Part shown: one piece after another, positions 35,212-45,813 of the stretch
Layout of the letters: every line of letters begins with the position of its first letter
How positions within the stretch are numbered: position 1 is the first letter of the stretch
Origin: Larix kaempferi
Lineage: Eukaryota > Streptophyta > Pinopsida > Pinales > Pinaceae
Reading direction: 5' to 3'
Length of the DNA stretch: 64,000 bases
NCBI GenBank assembly: GCA_027924585.1
Contig: BSBM01000140.1
Location: forward strand, 8,419,001 to 8,483,000
Position numbers and translations under genes: made by a program
Notes under the pieces: model-generated
Told to the model about the DNA's origin: nothing
Database searches by the model: none
What the model saw: the letters and a program-made list of their open reading frames with translations, nothing else

Positions 35212-35800
35212 CATGTAATCCGGTGCCCTGGGAGATTTGCAGATGGTCTTTCGAGGTTTTTCCTATGGCATGTAATATCGGTGCCCTGGGACATCTGGCA
35301 AATGCTCTTTCGAGGTTTTGCTCTGGGAGGACATGTAATTCGGTGCCCTGGGAGATCTGCAGATAGTCTTTCGAGGTTTTTCCTATGGCATGTAATAGCG
35401 CCCTGGGATATCTGGAAGATGCTCTTGCGAGGTTTTGTCCTATGGCATGTAATAGTGCCCTGGGAGATCCGATAGGTTGGGCTGTGTGCCCGTAATCAAT
35501 CCTAGGATGCTCTTGAGAGGTTTTGCCATGACCACATGTAATAGCACCCTGGGAGATTTCAGGTCGGAGTTGTGTACCCATAACATCCTGAGATGCTCTT
35601 GCGAGGTTTTGTGGTGGACCACATGTAATAGCGCCCTGGGAGATTTCAGGTCGGAGTTGTGTACCCGTAACATCCTGAGATGGTCTTGCGAGGTTTTGTG
35701 GTGGGGTCACATGTAATGGTGCCCTGGGAGATCCTACAGGTCGGAGTTGTGTACCCGTAACATCCTGGGATGCTCTTTCGAGATTTTGTGACGCACGTAA
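35212..35800 (+). repeat. Minisatellite, 8 variant units (about 57-90 bp)
   Basis: Each unit starts with catgtaat, then gccctggga, and ends with a cgaggttttg-like stretch. Four early units are about 57-62 bp; four later ones carry an insert, tcggagttgtgtacccgtaa, making them about 86-90 bp. A 249-codon minus-strand ORF across it is a by-product of the repeats. Confidence 0.9.
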
Positions 35801-36040
35801 TAAGTCCTGAGGATTCCACAGTATGGCCAGTGATGACGAAGACCTGCAGGTGGTGGGCCTACATCCAGTATGAAAAAGGACTGGCTCTGTAGAACTTCCT
35901 ATGACGAGTAGATTCATAGATTGATTGAGATAGCAGTAGCAGTGACGATGATGATGACTCGATGACGATTATCTAGTGACGATGATCCAGAGAAGATGAC
36001 TTGTGCTAGAAGAACTGTGCTGAGAAATACCTTCCTAGTT

Positions 36041-36049
36041 AAGAGGGAG
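36041..36049 (+). other. Polypurine tract of copia B
   Basis: aagagggag directly before the 3' LTR. Confidence 0.85.
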
Positions 36050-36699
36050 TGTTGATGTATATGTAACTTCGGAATGTATTTCACATATATGTATATTGTA
36101 TTCCTATAGAGATGGTATTATTCCTCTATAAGGAAGTGTCGTCATTTATATTGTAAGTGTCGTAACTTATACTTGATGGGTTATTAGACCACCTTGTTGG
36201 GGTCGACCCTGTATAAGTCATGTGGGTCGAAGGGTTATTAGACCACCCTATTGGGGGATCGGCCATGTGGGTCTAAGGGTTATTAGACCACCCTATTGGG
36301 GTTCGGCCCAGTCAGCATTATGTTATGTGGTTAAGTTCGAGCCTACATGAGTTAGGTAAAAAGGAAATTCAAGTCAAGTATAAATAGAGTGCGGGAGGCA
36401 CTCTATTTACTCACTCACTTCTCACTCATGCACTCAAGGAGGAGTGGCGCACTTATGGAGGAGGAGGATCTGCTGCTAGGTTGTGTCTATCTCTTATGGT
36501 TGGTTGTATCATTGCTCTATCTATCTCTGAGCAAGTTATTGGGGTTTTTCAATTTTATGGTTTTCCCCAAGTAAATCTTTGTGTCTCTTGTGTGCTTGCA
36601 TTATTGTCTCCATGATTGATATGCTGTAGATATGCTGTACATGTTGTTCTCTCAGTTAAGATCCTAGATCAGATTGAAGTAAATTCAGAAAAACTAACA
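36050..36699 (+). repeat. 3' LTR of copia B (650 bp)
   Basis: Same features as the 5' LTR, including the triple ggttattagaccacc module and the TATA hairpin. Confidence 0.93.
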
Positions 36700-37310
36700 C
36701 TTTCATGTATGCAAAGATGCCATTTGGTTAATGAATGCAGGGGCTACATTTCAGAGGGCTCTGGATATTGCATTTGTAGAAGAGAAGGACAAGTTTCTGG
36801 TAGTGTATATGGATGATATAACAGTTTATTCAAAGTCAGATGCAGATCACTTGAAACATTTAGAAAAAGTATTTTTGAAGTGTAGAAAGTTTGGCATATC
36901 TCTAAACCCCAAAAGTCAATTTTTCCATGAAAGAAGGAAAACTATTGGGACACATTATATCGAAAGATGGTATTAAAATTGATCCTGAAAGAGTGTCAGC
37001 CATTCAGAAAATCGGTATACAAAGGAGTAAGAAAGAAGTTCAATCCTTCATTGGCAAAGTAAATTTCTTGAGAAGAGTTGTTCCTAGTTTTGCAGAAATT
37101 TTGAGAAATATTTCAGACATGTTAAAAAATAATAATGAAATTAAGTGGAATATTGAAGCTAAGAAATATTTTACAGATATCAAAAAGGTTCTCATGGAGG
37201 CCCCTGTCCTAATTAGTCCAGATTTCTCAAAATAATTTATCATATTTTCTTTTGCATGACAACATACTATAGCTGGAGTTTTATTGCAGAAAAATCAGTA
37301 TAACATGGAA
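36700..37310 (+). pseudogene. Tat internal 1: RT, 3' part
   Basis: Continues RT after copia B: MNAGATFQRALDIAF, the intact catalytic box VVYMDDITVYSKSDAD, then LGHIISKDGIKIDPERVSAI and the connection to RNase H (LISPDFSK). One-base shifts near 36730 and 36920 and a TAA after SPDFSK break the frame. The fold-back element at 37311 then interrupts the RNase H. Confidence 0.87.
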
Positions 37311-37919
37311 CATTAGGGGATTTTTGAGGTCTAAAATGGGACTCCTAAGGGAAATAATAAAATAAGAGTTTTAATAATAAAATAAGAGTTCTAAATTTTA
37401 GAGAGGAAAAAGAAAAACTACTTTTTCTCATCGTATTTTTGACATCTCTCCTTAAAGTTTTACCCAAATTTCAAGTTTGGGCACTCGTTGGATGCGGATT
37501 TTAATTCTGCATCCAACCCATACTAACACTGCATACTTCTGAGGAACTCGCGACATGAAAAAATGAAAATTTCATTAAAAAAATGTATTTTAATATTAAA
37601 ATACGTTTTTTAATTGAAATTTTCATTTTTTCATGTCATGGGTGCCTCAGAAGTATGCAGTGTGGGTATGGGTTGGATGCGGAATTAAAATCCGCATCCA
37701 ACGAGTTCCCAAACTTGAAATTTGGGTAAACCGTTAAGGAGATATGTCAAAAATATGATAAGAAAAAATAGTTTTTTCTTTTTCCCTCCAATTTATTTTA
37801 TAAATTTTACCCTTATGGTTGACATCATCATCTTGAATCCTATTGGTTCTTATAAAGTGAATTTTAACGGTACATTATTTTTTTTAAGGCCCATTGTTTA
37901 CCTCAAAACTCCCCTAATG
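37311..37919. mobile_element. Fold-back MITE, 609 bp
   Basis: Ends CATTAGGGGATTTTTGAGGT and, inverted, the same with one mismatch. An inner inverted repeat of about 190 bp per arm, centred at 37594/37595, includes ttggatgcggattttaa on one side and its complement on the other. Removing 37311-37919 restores an uninterrupted RNase H reading (atggaa joined to caaccaatt), matching the second Tat copy apart from that copy's TGA. No transposase is encoded and no clear target duplication is visible. Confidence 0.88.
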
Positions 37920-38345
37920 CAACCAATTTCTTTTTTTTCAGCAAGATTTTAAGGGATGGAGAGTTAAAGTATGATATAATGGAGAAACAAGCGTATGCAC
38001 TGATCAAGTCCTTGAAGGATTTTAGATTCTACATTCTACATTAACATGTGATTGCTTATGTCCCAACCACTGCAGTTAAGGATATACTCACTCAACCAAA
38101 TCTTGAAGGGAAAAGAGCCAAATGGATTGCAATATACTAGAGTATGATCTGGAGATTAAACCTACAAATTTGATAAAAGGACAGGGTTTGGAAAAGCTAA
38201 TGACTGAAACAAATTGTGATTATTTGGACATGAATTTTATATCTAGCCTTTCAAATGAAACAGTTCATGAGCTACCAGTTGTTAAATAGTTTTCTCTGTC
38301 CCCTTGGTATAGTGATATTGTCTAGGTTTTACATCATTTCCAAGC
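37920..38345 (+). pseudogene. Tat internal 1: RNase H after RT
   Basis: Codes for DGELKYDIMEKQAYALIKSL, then TYVPTTAVKDILTQP-like sequence (here AYVPTTAV) and the linker to integrase. This is the gypsy-type RNase H position. Stops at about 38042 and 38139 and a shift break it. Confidence 0.8.
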
Positions 38346-39544
38346 ACCCCCAGATTTGGATAAAACTAGATCAAGGTCTGTAAAATTGAAATTAGAAAAA
38401 TTTTGCATTTTGAATGAATATTTATATTGGAAAGATCTAGGAGGAATTTTGAAGAATTGTTTGTTAGAAAACCAAGCACAGCGGGTTATTAAATATTTTC
38501 ACAAAGGAGTGTGCGGAGGACACCATTCATGGAAAGCTACAGTGAATAAAATTCCTAGAGCAGGTTTCTATTGTCCTACTATTTATTCATATGTGTATAA
38601 GGAGCTTTCAAAATGTCATGAATGTCAAATATTTTATGGGAAAAGAGAACTTATTCCTTTTCCTTTGAAACTAATTTCAGTTGAAGCACCTTTTCAGCAG
38701 TGGGGATTGGATTTCATTGGAGAAATCAATCCAAATTCTTCAGGACAACATAAGTGGATTTTAAAAGAAACAGACTATTTTACCAAGTGGATTGAAGCTA
38801 TCCCAACTAGAAATGCTATAGAGACAGTAATAATTAATTTTATGGAAGAAAACATTCTTTCAAAGATTCAGATGTCCTAGAAGAATAGTAACAGATAATG
38901 CACAGACTTTCAGATCGAATAAAATGATTAGTTTCTGTCATAAATATCATATTCATCTAAATCATTCAACTGCATATTATCTACAAGGTAATGGGTTGGC
39001 AGATCTTTCAAATAATAAAATCATAAAGAAGTTGTTGGAGGAAAACAAAAGAGCTTGGAATACCAAAATCAAATATGCATTATGGGTAGACAATATTAGC
39101 ATGAAGAGAGTTATTGGTACATCACCTTTCCAACTAGTTTATGGGATAGAAGTAATTTTTCCTATTTCTTAAGGTCTGCCAGTTATGAATTTATTACAAT
39201 AAATTGTAGAAGAACCAAACAAAATGCAAAGAAGAATAAATCAGATGATAGAACTGCATGAAATGAGATAAAAAGCTTATTATAAAACTCAAATACATCA
39301 GGAGAAAATGAAGAAAACTTTTGACAGGAAAATCAAAGAAAGAAACTTTCAGATTGATGATCTGGTCTTAAAGTCGGATGCCAAAAATCAAGACAAACAT
39401 GGGAAATTTGAACATTTATGGAAAGGTCCTTATATAGTATTTGCTTACCAGGGAGATAATTCATTCATCTTACAAGACCAAAATGGAGAATTTGTTACAG
39501 GAGGTCCAGTAAATGGGAGGTATCTTAAACACTATATTTCTTAA
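38346..39544 (+). pseudogene. Tat internal 1: integrase
   Basis: The zinc-binding region has HKGVCGGHHSWKATVNK and CHECQIFYGK (HHCC pattern). The catalytic core shows GLDFIGEINP and VTDNAQTF; the third acidic residue, expected in GNGLAESSN, reads ADLSN here. The C-terminal part (39308-39544) contains RNFQIDDLVLKSDAK and KHGKFEHLWKGPYIV, ending at a TAA after LKHYIS. One shift near 38875 and stops near 39170-39270 break the frame. Confidence 0.87.
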
Positions 39545-39839
39545 AACAAATGGAAGAAAAGACGTTATTGTACATAACTTGTATATATGATAGTGCTTTC
39601 ACAGAAGTTTGTATATAAATAAACTCACTGAAAAAGCCATTGTACAGTTTTTTTTTTTTCAAAAGTGTATTTTTGTTTTAGTTTAGATTATCAGTTTGGT
39701 TTTAGTTGGAAAGCTTGCAGACCATAGAGTACAGAGAAGGTTTCAATTACAAATTGGGAACAACCCAATGGCCAGGCACTTGATCTACGAGGTTCTTTGC
39801 TACCTCACTGGGAGGATAGCATCCCCAGTTGGAGGTAGT
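39545..39839 (+). other. Tat internal 1: 3' untranslated region
   Basis: Non-coding, with a T-run near 39648 and a short purine-rich stretch (ttggaggtag) before the LTR that may be the polypurine tract. The tract is weaker than in the other elements. Confidence 0.6.
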
Positions 39840-40784
39840 TGTTGACACAGTGTTTTTAAAAATTTGAATGAAAATGGATAATAAATTTTTTAGTGAAGAT
39901 AGCTCTTAATCCCAAAGAAAACTCCTCATATAACCAATGGATAAATTCAAAATAGAGCTAAAGAGGATGATGAAATGAATTTGGGTGTCAAGTAAAGAAA
40001 TGGATGGATCGGATTGAAGAATAGGCAGAAACTATGATGGAAATGGCTTACCAAAAATAACCATAGGAAGCAAGGTTAACAGAGAAGACAGTCCAACAGC
40101 CCAGATCGTATCATCAGAAATCAACAGAGAAAGTTAAGTTTTGCCACGGAAGAAGCAGAGAGAATAGTGGGATGAGGCCCCACCGGGAAATAAAGAAAGT
40201 TATTAAAATGGGGTAAGTCTCACCGTTGATCGATTTCCAATCATCAAATCAACGGTCCATAATGATTTCATGGTGCCAAGTTGTGCGAATAAATGAAGGT
40301 GTAGGCAATTGTGAAATAAGATACCGCCATACACGTGTCAGCACTAGAATATTTCATAGATCAAAAGAGTGGTATGGGAAACTGCACAGACATTGTGCAA
40401 AACCACTCTCGTGAGTTGCAATATTGAAGGTCAAATGTTAATGAATGAGATCGATGGCTAGGATCAAACCAGAAAATGATCTGACAGTAGAGGAGGTTTT
40501 CTAAAATAATATAGATGTTAAGGATGATCTGACGATTTGGATCGCGCCTGGGAAAAATCGACGGCTGCAATGGTTTTCCACTGGGAAAGAAGCGAGAAGG
40601 ATAGTTGAGACTTTGACAGAATGGTAAGAAAGAATAAGTTAATAAGTGAGCAGGTCCCACCATCGATTGATCAGAAGTCGACATATCAACGCCTCAAATC
40701 CATTTCGCACCACAAAGTTGCATGGTCAAATGGATAAAGAGGTGGTTGCGAAATCTAAAACCATTGTACACGTGTCCACACATG

Positions 40785-41650
40785 ATCATTTCACAAATGG
40801 AAAATATGGTAAAGAAAACCACCCAAGTGCCATGCGAAACCACCTTCTCCAGTTGTAACACTAAAAATCAAAAGTTAAAATTGATGTTCGAGATTAAGGC
40901 AAGATATAATTCGACGGCACATAGAGTTTTAGACATATTCATAAAGGCTATGGTAAAGACATAACTAATCCGATGGTCCACGTTGTAACATGGAAGATCA
41001 ACGAAAGAAATTTGTTTCCCTTGATGAAGAAGCAGAAGAGATAATGGGGATGGGGTTATAAAAGGGAGAAATACATGCGAACGTTGGCATTTGTCTTGTG
41101 AAGCGTCAGTGTCAAAAGGTTCGAGACATGTGTGCGATAGGAAAGTGATAGAACATGCCAAGTTGCAGCCTCGTAAGTGTCAGGTAGGCCCCGAAACTTG
41201 TGAATTCCAGTCGACACATGAGCATTTCGCAAATGGAAAAGATGGTAAAGAAAACCTCCCAAGTGCCGTGCGAAACCACCTTCCCCAGTTGTAACACCAA
41301 AAATCAAAAGTTAAAATCAATGTTCGAGATTAAGGCAAGATATAATTCGATGGCAGATAGAGTTTTAGACATATTCATAAATGCTATGGTAAAGAGATAA
41401 CTAATCCAACGGTCCAGGTTGTAACACAGAATATCAAGAAATGAAATGTGTTTCCGTCAATGAAGAAGCAGAAGAGATAATGGGGATGGGGTTATAAAAG
41501 GGTGAAAGACACATGAACATTGGCATTTGTCTCGTGAAGCGTCAGCGTCAAAAGGTTCGATACATGTGTGCGATAGGAAAGTGATCGAACATGCCAAGTT
41601 GGAGGCTCGTTAGTGTCAGGTAGGCCCCGAAACTTGTGACTGTCAGTTGA
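40785..41650 (+). repeat. 430-bp tandem duplication in LTR 2 doubling the promoter region
   Basis: catttcrcaaatgg motifs at 40797 and 41223 and TATAAAA at 41057 and 41493 show the period (426-436 bp). LTR 1 and LTR 3 have one copy. The junction is near 41210-41220, where the first copy switches from cttgtgaa to a cgacacatgagc start. Confidence 0.85.
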
Positions 41651-41672
41651 ATAACCCATTTATAAAGAAAGG

Positions 41673-44600
41673 ATGGAAGAAACCACAAGTGTTGAACATA
41701 CCAGAATAGAAGATTCCCTAGAAGACAGGGATAAGGATATTTTTGACCCTTAAGTTAAATTATCAATTACAGAGATAAAAGGTAGATTAGATAGGTTGTA
41801 TAAAGAAGGCACTGATATTCACAGAGTTTTTCAATCATCTTTCATATATTTCTTCCCAACAAAAATTATAGGGTTTCCTAAGTTTGTTTCCTTGTGCGTG
41901 AAAAATTACTCACAAGTTGATAGAGTTATCATGAATGCCCCAAAGTAAAAAATTGTCTTCCCTATCGAGTCTACCATTGTTAGGAACTTCCTTGAAGTAC
42001 CCCTGTCACAATCCCAGGAACTAGAGAATATTACCGAAGATGACGTGGTCAGTCTTTACCGTCAGTATTCCCATGAAAACAAACAAAATTTTCTAATTAG
42101 TTGTGTCAAGTCTGACCTCGAAATTGAAGATACTCCTTACCCACTGGACATAAAAAATTTCAATGAAAATACTCAGCTGGTCTTATCCTTAATTGCTCAG
42201 TTTCTAGGGCTTGATAGTGATACTGTGGTAACTGAGGTTCAGTTATGTTTACTCTTTAGAATAAGTTTTGGTTTACCAGAAGTGGAGTACATTCAGGTAC
42301 CATGCCTTAAATATGATGAATTCACGACCGAAAATGTTCATTCCCAACTGGTGAATTTTCACAGCACCAGACATTTCAGGTTCCAATATTATCTAATGAA
42401 GATGCTAACATCTTCAAGTCACAAACAGTTACATTTTCCACAAGTAGTTTTTGCAAACACTTTGGAAGATAATATGTTCAATTATATGAATTATATCCTA
42501 TCAGAGGTGTATAAAATGATTTTTGGAGAAGAATTGCCAAGAGTACTTCCAGAGATGAAGACTATAATGTAGCTGAAACATGACATGGCAGTAGGGGATT
42601 GGTTTTTGTCAAAACAACATATAGTTATCAGATTATATGGGTTTGTGAATGATCCATACATGTTGCCATAATTTTTGACATTGAGGGTGTTCTCTCTTGA
42701 ATTTATCAGACATAAATTAACTGTTGAGAATGACCACTTTTTGGCTTTTAAAAAGGCCTCCGATATAAAATTTCATTTGAAAGTAGGTCCTTTCATTGTA
42801 AAGAATAAGTATGCCCTTGCATATGTAGAAAAACAATTGGAAGAAATGGATTTTAAAAAGGAAATTGTTGTCAATTATGACCTTTACCACCTTATTTCTG
42901 AAAGGAGACAGCCGAATAGAAGCAAAGCATTTGACCATCAGGAGGTTGAAGAATTATCAAAAAGAGATAATCTTTTGCAGTATGAATTTGATGATGAGGC
43001 TTCAGTGAGTTCATGGTTGGATCTTTCTATACAAACAAAATCTTCAACATAAACAGTGCCTACTCATGACGAAATGGAAATTGCTAGTAAAAGAAATTTT
43101 CAAGAGATTATTGATATAGAAGTTGAAGAAAAGGAAAGAGAAAAGAGGCTTAAAGCTGATTCTCAAGGATATTTAGTTGTCTTTACAGGTAATGAAGAGA
43201 AGAAAAAGGAAAAATACCCAGTTCCAGAAGTTAAAGTGCAGGAGTATAGATTTCAAGAAGCCAAGGAAGCCGGTGATACTTGAAAATTTCAGTCAAGAGC
43301 TGAGATGTATGTTAAGTATGGACAAGATAAGCAGGTTTCTTCAGAGAAGACATATAATTTGTTTCCCAAGGTTAGAAATGTCGCAGTATCAGAATTTATT
43401 TTAATGACCAGCAGAGATCTGAAAGAAAATACTCTAAATTTGGTTGTCTCATTAGATGAAAAGGTGACAGAATTAAAATTGAATTTACAAAAAATAACAG
43501 TCCCTGACAAAATTCATTTGCACAGGAAGACTGGAGAGGTCATCTACACAGACCTAATGAAGGAAAATTTGAAAGTTGAAAAGTTACATAATACATTCAA
43601 TAGATTAGAAATTCAACTGAGGCAAGAGAAAGTGGAAAACAAAGCTCACCAACAACAAGTTAAAAGGTTGCAGATGGATTTAATAGAAGGAAATGATGGA
43701 CCAAACAAGGGTAAAGCAAGCCAAAAACTATTATTGGAGGAAGAGAGTACTATTCAAATGCTCAAGAATAAGCTTAATATCCCAGCAACACAATTAATTC
43801 AAGCATCTGAATTGACTATGTTGGAACAAGAAAATGAGAGCTTATTTCAGGAATTAGATGACAGCAAAGCAAAATTGCTAAAGTTTATAGAAAAATAAGT
43901 AGAATGGGAAAAAGATAGGATAAGTCTAAAAAATCAAGTTGAATATCTTAGAGGAAAACTGGCAACTATAGCACAAGAAAAACCAAGTACTATTAAAACA
44001 GGTGAGGAAACCAGCACAGATGGCCTTATCCAGTCTATGACTCAGGTCATCCTGAAAGAGGTAGAGATTCAAGAATTAAAAGAGGCAAAGCAGAAATTAG
44101 AGGAATAAAATCAAAATAAGGACGAAGAAATAAAGGATCTGCAAGATAAGAATAAAGACTTAATTGAAAGAAATCAAAGATTCATAACTCTGGTAACAGG
44201 GCAGATTCCAATGCAAGGTGCGAAGCACTTGATATGGGATTCAATCATAAGTGAAGCTGCGAAATTCAGACCCTATTTGAATTTAATGAAGGAAAAGGAG
44301 AAAGTAGCAAATGAAAGCTTGGAGAGTTGTACAACCATGAGAGAAAATCTAAACAGAAGACCAAAAGACACAACTCAAAACACTATAAGTTTTTTGAATA
44401 CTCTGATAGAGGATGATCTAAAATCCATGGCAATAAACAACAGAGTATCAATCATAACTTGGGAAACAAGAGTGCTTGGGAAACATGCACATATTGAAAG
44501 TGTTCAAGCTAGAGCTGAACACATGAAAAAGAAGGTTGCATACTTCACAAAGAAATTTGACAAGTTAATTGAGAAAGGATTGCCCTCATTCTCAGAAGAA

Positions 44601-44906
44601 AATAATGAGTTGATTCCTCCAAATAATTACAAAGATTTATTGTTTAAGGTCAGAACAAATCATGAAAAATTTGAATATTTAACTCATGTTTTGACAGGCA
44701 AAATTTTATTGGAAAATCTTTCAGATGATTTTGAAATTTTGAATCAGTTGACCATGATTGGTGGAAGAATATCCGGAATTTCTATTGCAGATCACATAGA
44801 GATGAATTTTTTGGTCAAAGAGATGACCAACTATGAAGGAATCACTACAGATTAGTGGAAGACGGTGGAAAAGTATAGAAAAATGAAATACAACTTACAG
44901 TCTTGA
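41673..44906 (+). pseudogene. LTR-encoded long ORF, copy 2 (same frame throughout)
   Basis: From ATG 41673 to TGA 44904-44906 the reading stays in one frame for 1,077 codons with no net frameshift. Nine in-frame stops interrupt it: 41751, 41946, 42570, 42669, 43050, 43281, 43896, 44106 and 44853. Those at 43896 and 44106 also occur at the matching places of copy 1; most others are unique. At most unique stops the other copy has a sense codon, often CAA, CAG or TGG. Length without a single indel, plus aligned protein-level similarity to copy 1, argues that this was a coding sequence. N-terminal half globular, C-terminal half coiled-coil; family unknown. Confidence 0.8.
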
Positions 44907-45084
44907 AGACTTATGTTCGAGTTTGTCAAAAAGCCACCAGCCAATAGAAAAACATCAAGAATTTATGTTTTGAGAATTTTTTGACACTTGTATGAAATTT
45001 TGACCAAAATAGAATGTAATAGTTAGTTTAACTTTTACTATTTTTAGTTATGAGGCAATTAGGGTTTACCTCAAGGAGGTTTTG

Positions 45085-45173
45085 TATAAAAAGACTATTT
45101 TGGCATTATTGTAAGGGTTGGAACCCATGAAGAGAGACACTTTGTATTGAGAATTTCTTTAGGTTTAAATAAA
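45085..45173 (+). promoter_or_regulatory. Downstream TATA box and AATAAA in LTR 2
   Basis: TATAAAAAG at 45085 and AATAAA at 45168, the same spacing as in LTR 1 (83 bp). It lies 180 bp after the end of the long ORF. Confidence 0.55.
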
Positions 45174-45776
45174 GATTATCATGCAGAGTTGATGCACATT
45201 TTTGGAGTAAAGATTCCTTTGTTGTTCCTGTTACAGTCTGTATTTTCCTTTCTTTTATGTGATTTGTAATTTCCAGTGAATCCCATTCATTATGTTATTC
45301 TTTCATGCTTTATGGTGAAATTTTTATTTAATTCAGAATTCATGTAGCCATGATCTGTTTTAATCGCACTAAAGCATTCATATTTTTCCTCCAAAGTCAA
45401 TGTTAAATTCATCCATGTTAGATGCTTAATGTTGATGGGTTGTCTTTCTTTCTTCAAATACCACCTACTAAAAGAACTTGACTGTGAAATAACAACTACC
45501 TTGCCTTTGCCAAAATCTTTATTGTCTTAAATTCTGCTGGTCTTTAATTTTTCATATGTGACTCCACACCCAATGAGATTCACGTGTTTTCAGCCTCTTA
45601 TAAATTTCAAATAAAACTCAGTTCTTGAAAATATCCGTAGTCATTATACCCATTTGTTGAGAGATCCCTCTCTGGTAGGAAAAAGTCTAGTTTTCCTCCT
45701 AAATATTGGTTTGAAAGAGTTACCTTAGGGTTTTATCCTTCCAAAATCAGAGGGTAAATTATGAGTGCTAACATTT

Positions 45777-45796
45777 TCGCACCGTTTCCAGGGACG
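45777..45796 (+). other. Primer-binding site of Tat internal region 2
   Basis: tcgcaccgtttccaggg, a mutated form of the TGGCGCCGTTGCC-type site seen at 25583. Confidence 0.75.
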
Positions 45797-45813
45797 AAGG
45801 TTCAAATTTTCCC

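Larger units (their letters stand above)
29412..36699 (+). mobile_element. Copia element B, 7,288 bp, internally deleted, recently inserted
   Basis: LTRs at 29412-30060 and 36050-36699 (TGTTGATG ... AACTAACA) are nearly identical; I count roughly a dozen differences over 650 bp. The exact target duplication is CTTTC. Primer-binding site and polypurine tract are present. No gag, protease or integrase is recognisable; only a deleted RT and RNase H remain. A 3-kb leader with tandem duplications and a 1.6-kb 3' untranslated region made of minisatellites fill the rest. Confidence 0.93.
39840..45773 (+). repeat. LTR 2 of the Tat-like array (5,934 bp)
   Basis: Starts TGTTGACACAG and ends gagtgctaaca. 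It aligns with LTR 1 throughout, except that it lacks the 3-kb insertion and has a local tandem duplication of about 430 bp (40785-41217 and 41218-41650), which doubles the upstream TATA region. It carries the second copy of the long ORF. Confidence 0.87.

Noticed and set aside
35168-35917. 249-codon minus-strand ORF
   Set aside because: It runs across the variant minisatellite units of copia B. Its repeated peptide follows the repeat period and no family is recognisable.
18528-45773. Reading the long LTR ORF as an env-like gene between integrase and a shorter 3' LTR
   Set aside because: The left edge of the repeat at 17130 is a clean junction with copia RT at the same TG-start that follows the integrase region in the other copies, so the LTR includes the ORF. 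No signal peptide or membrane segment is visible.
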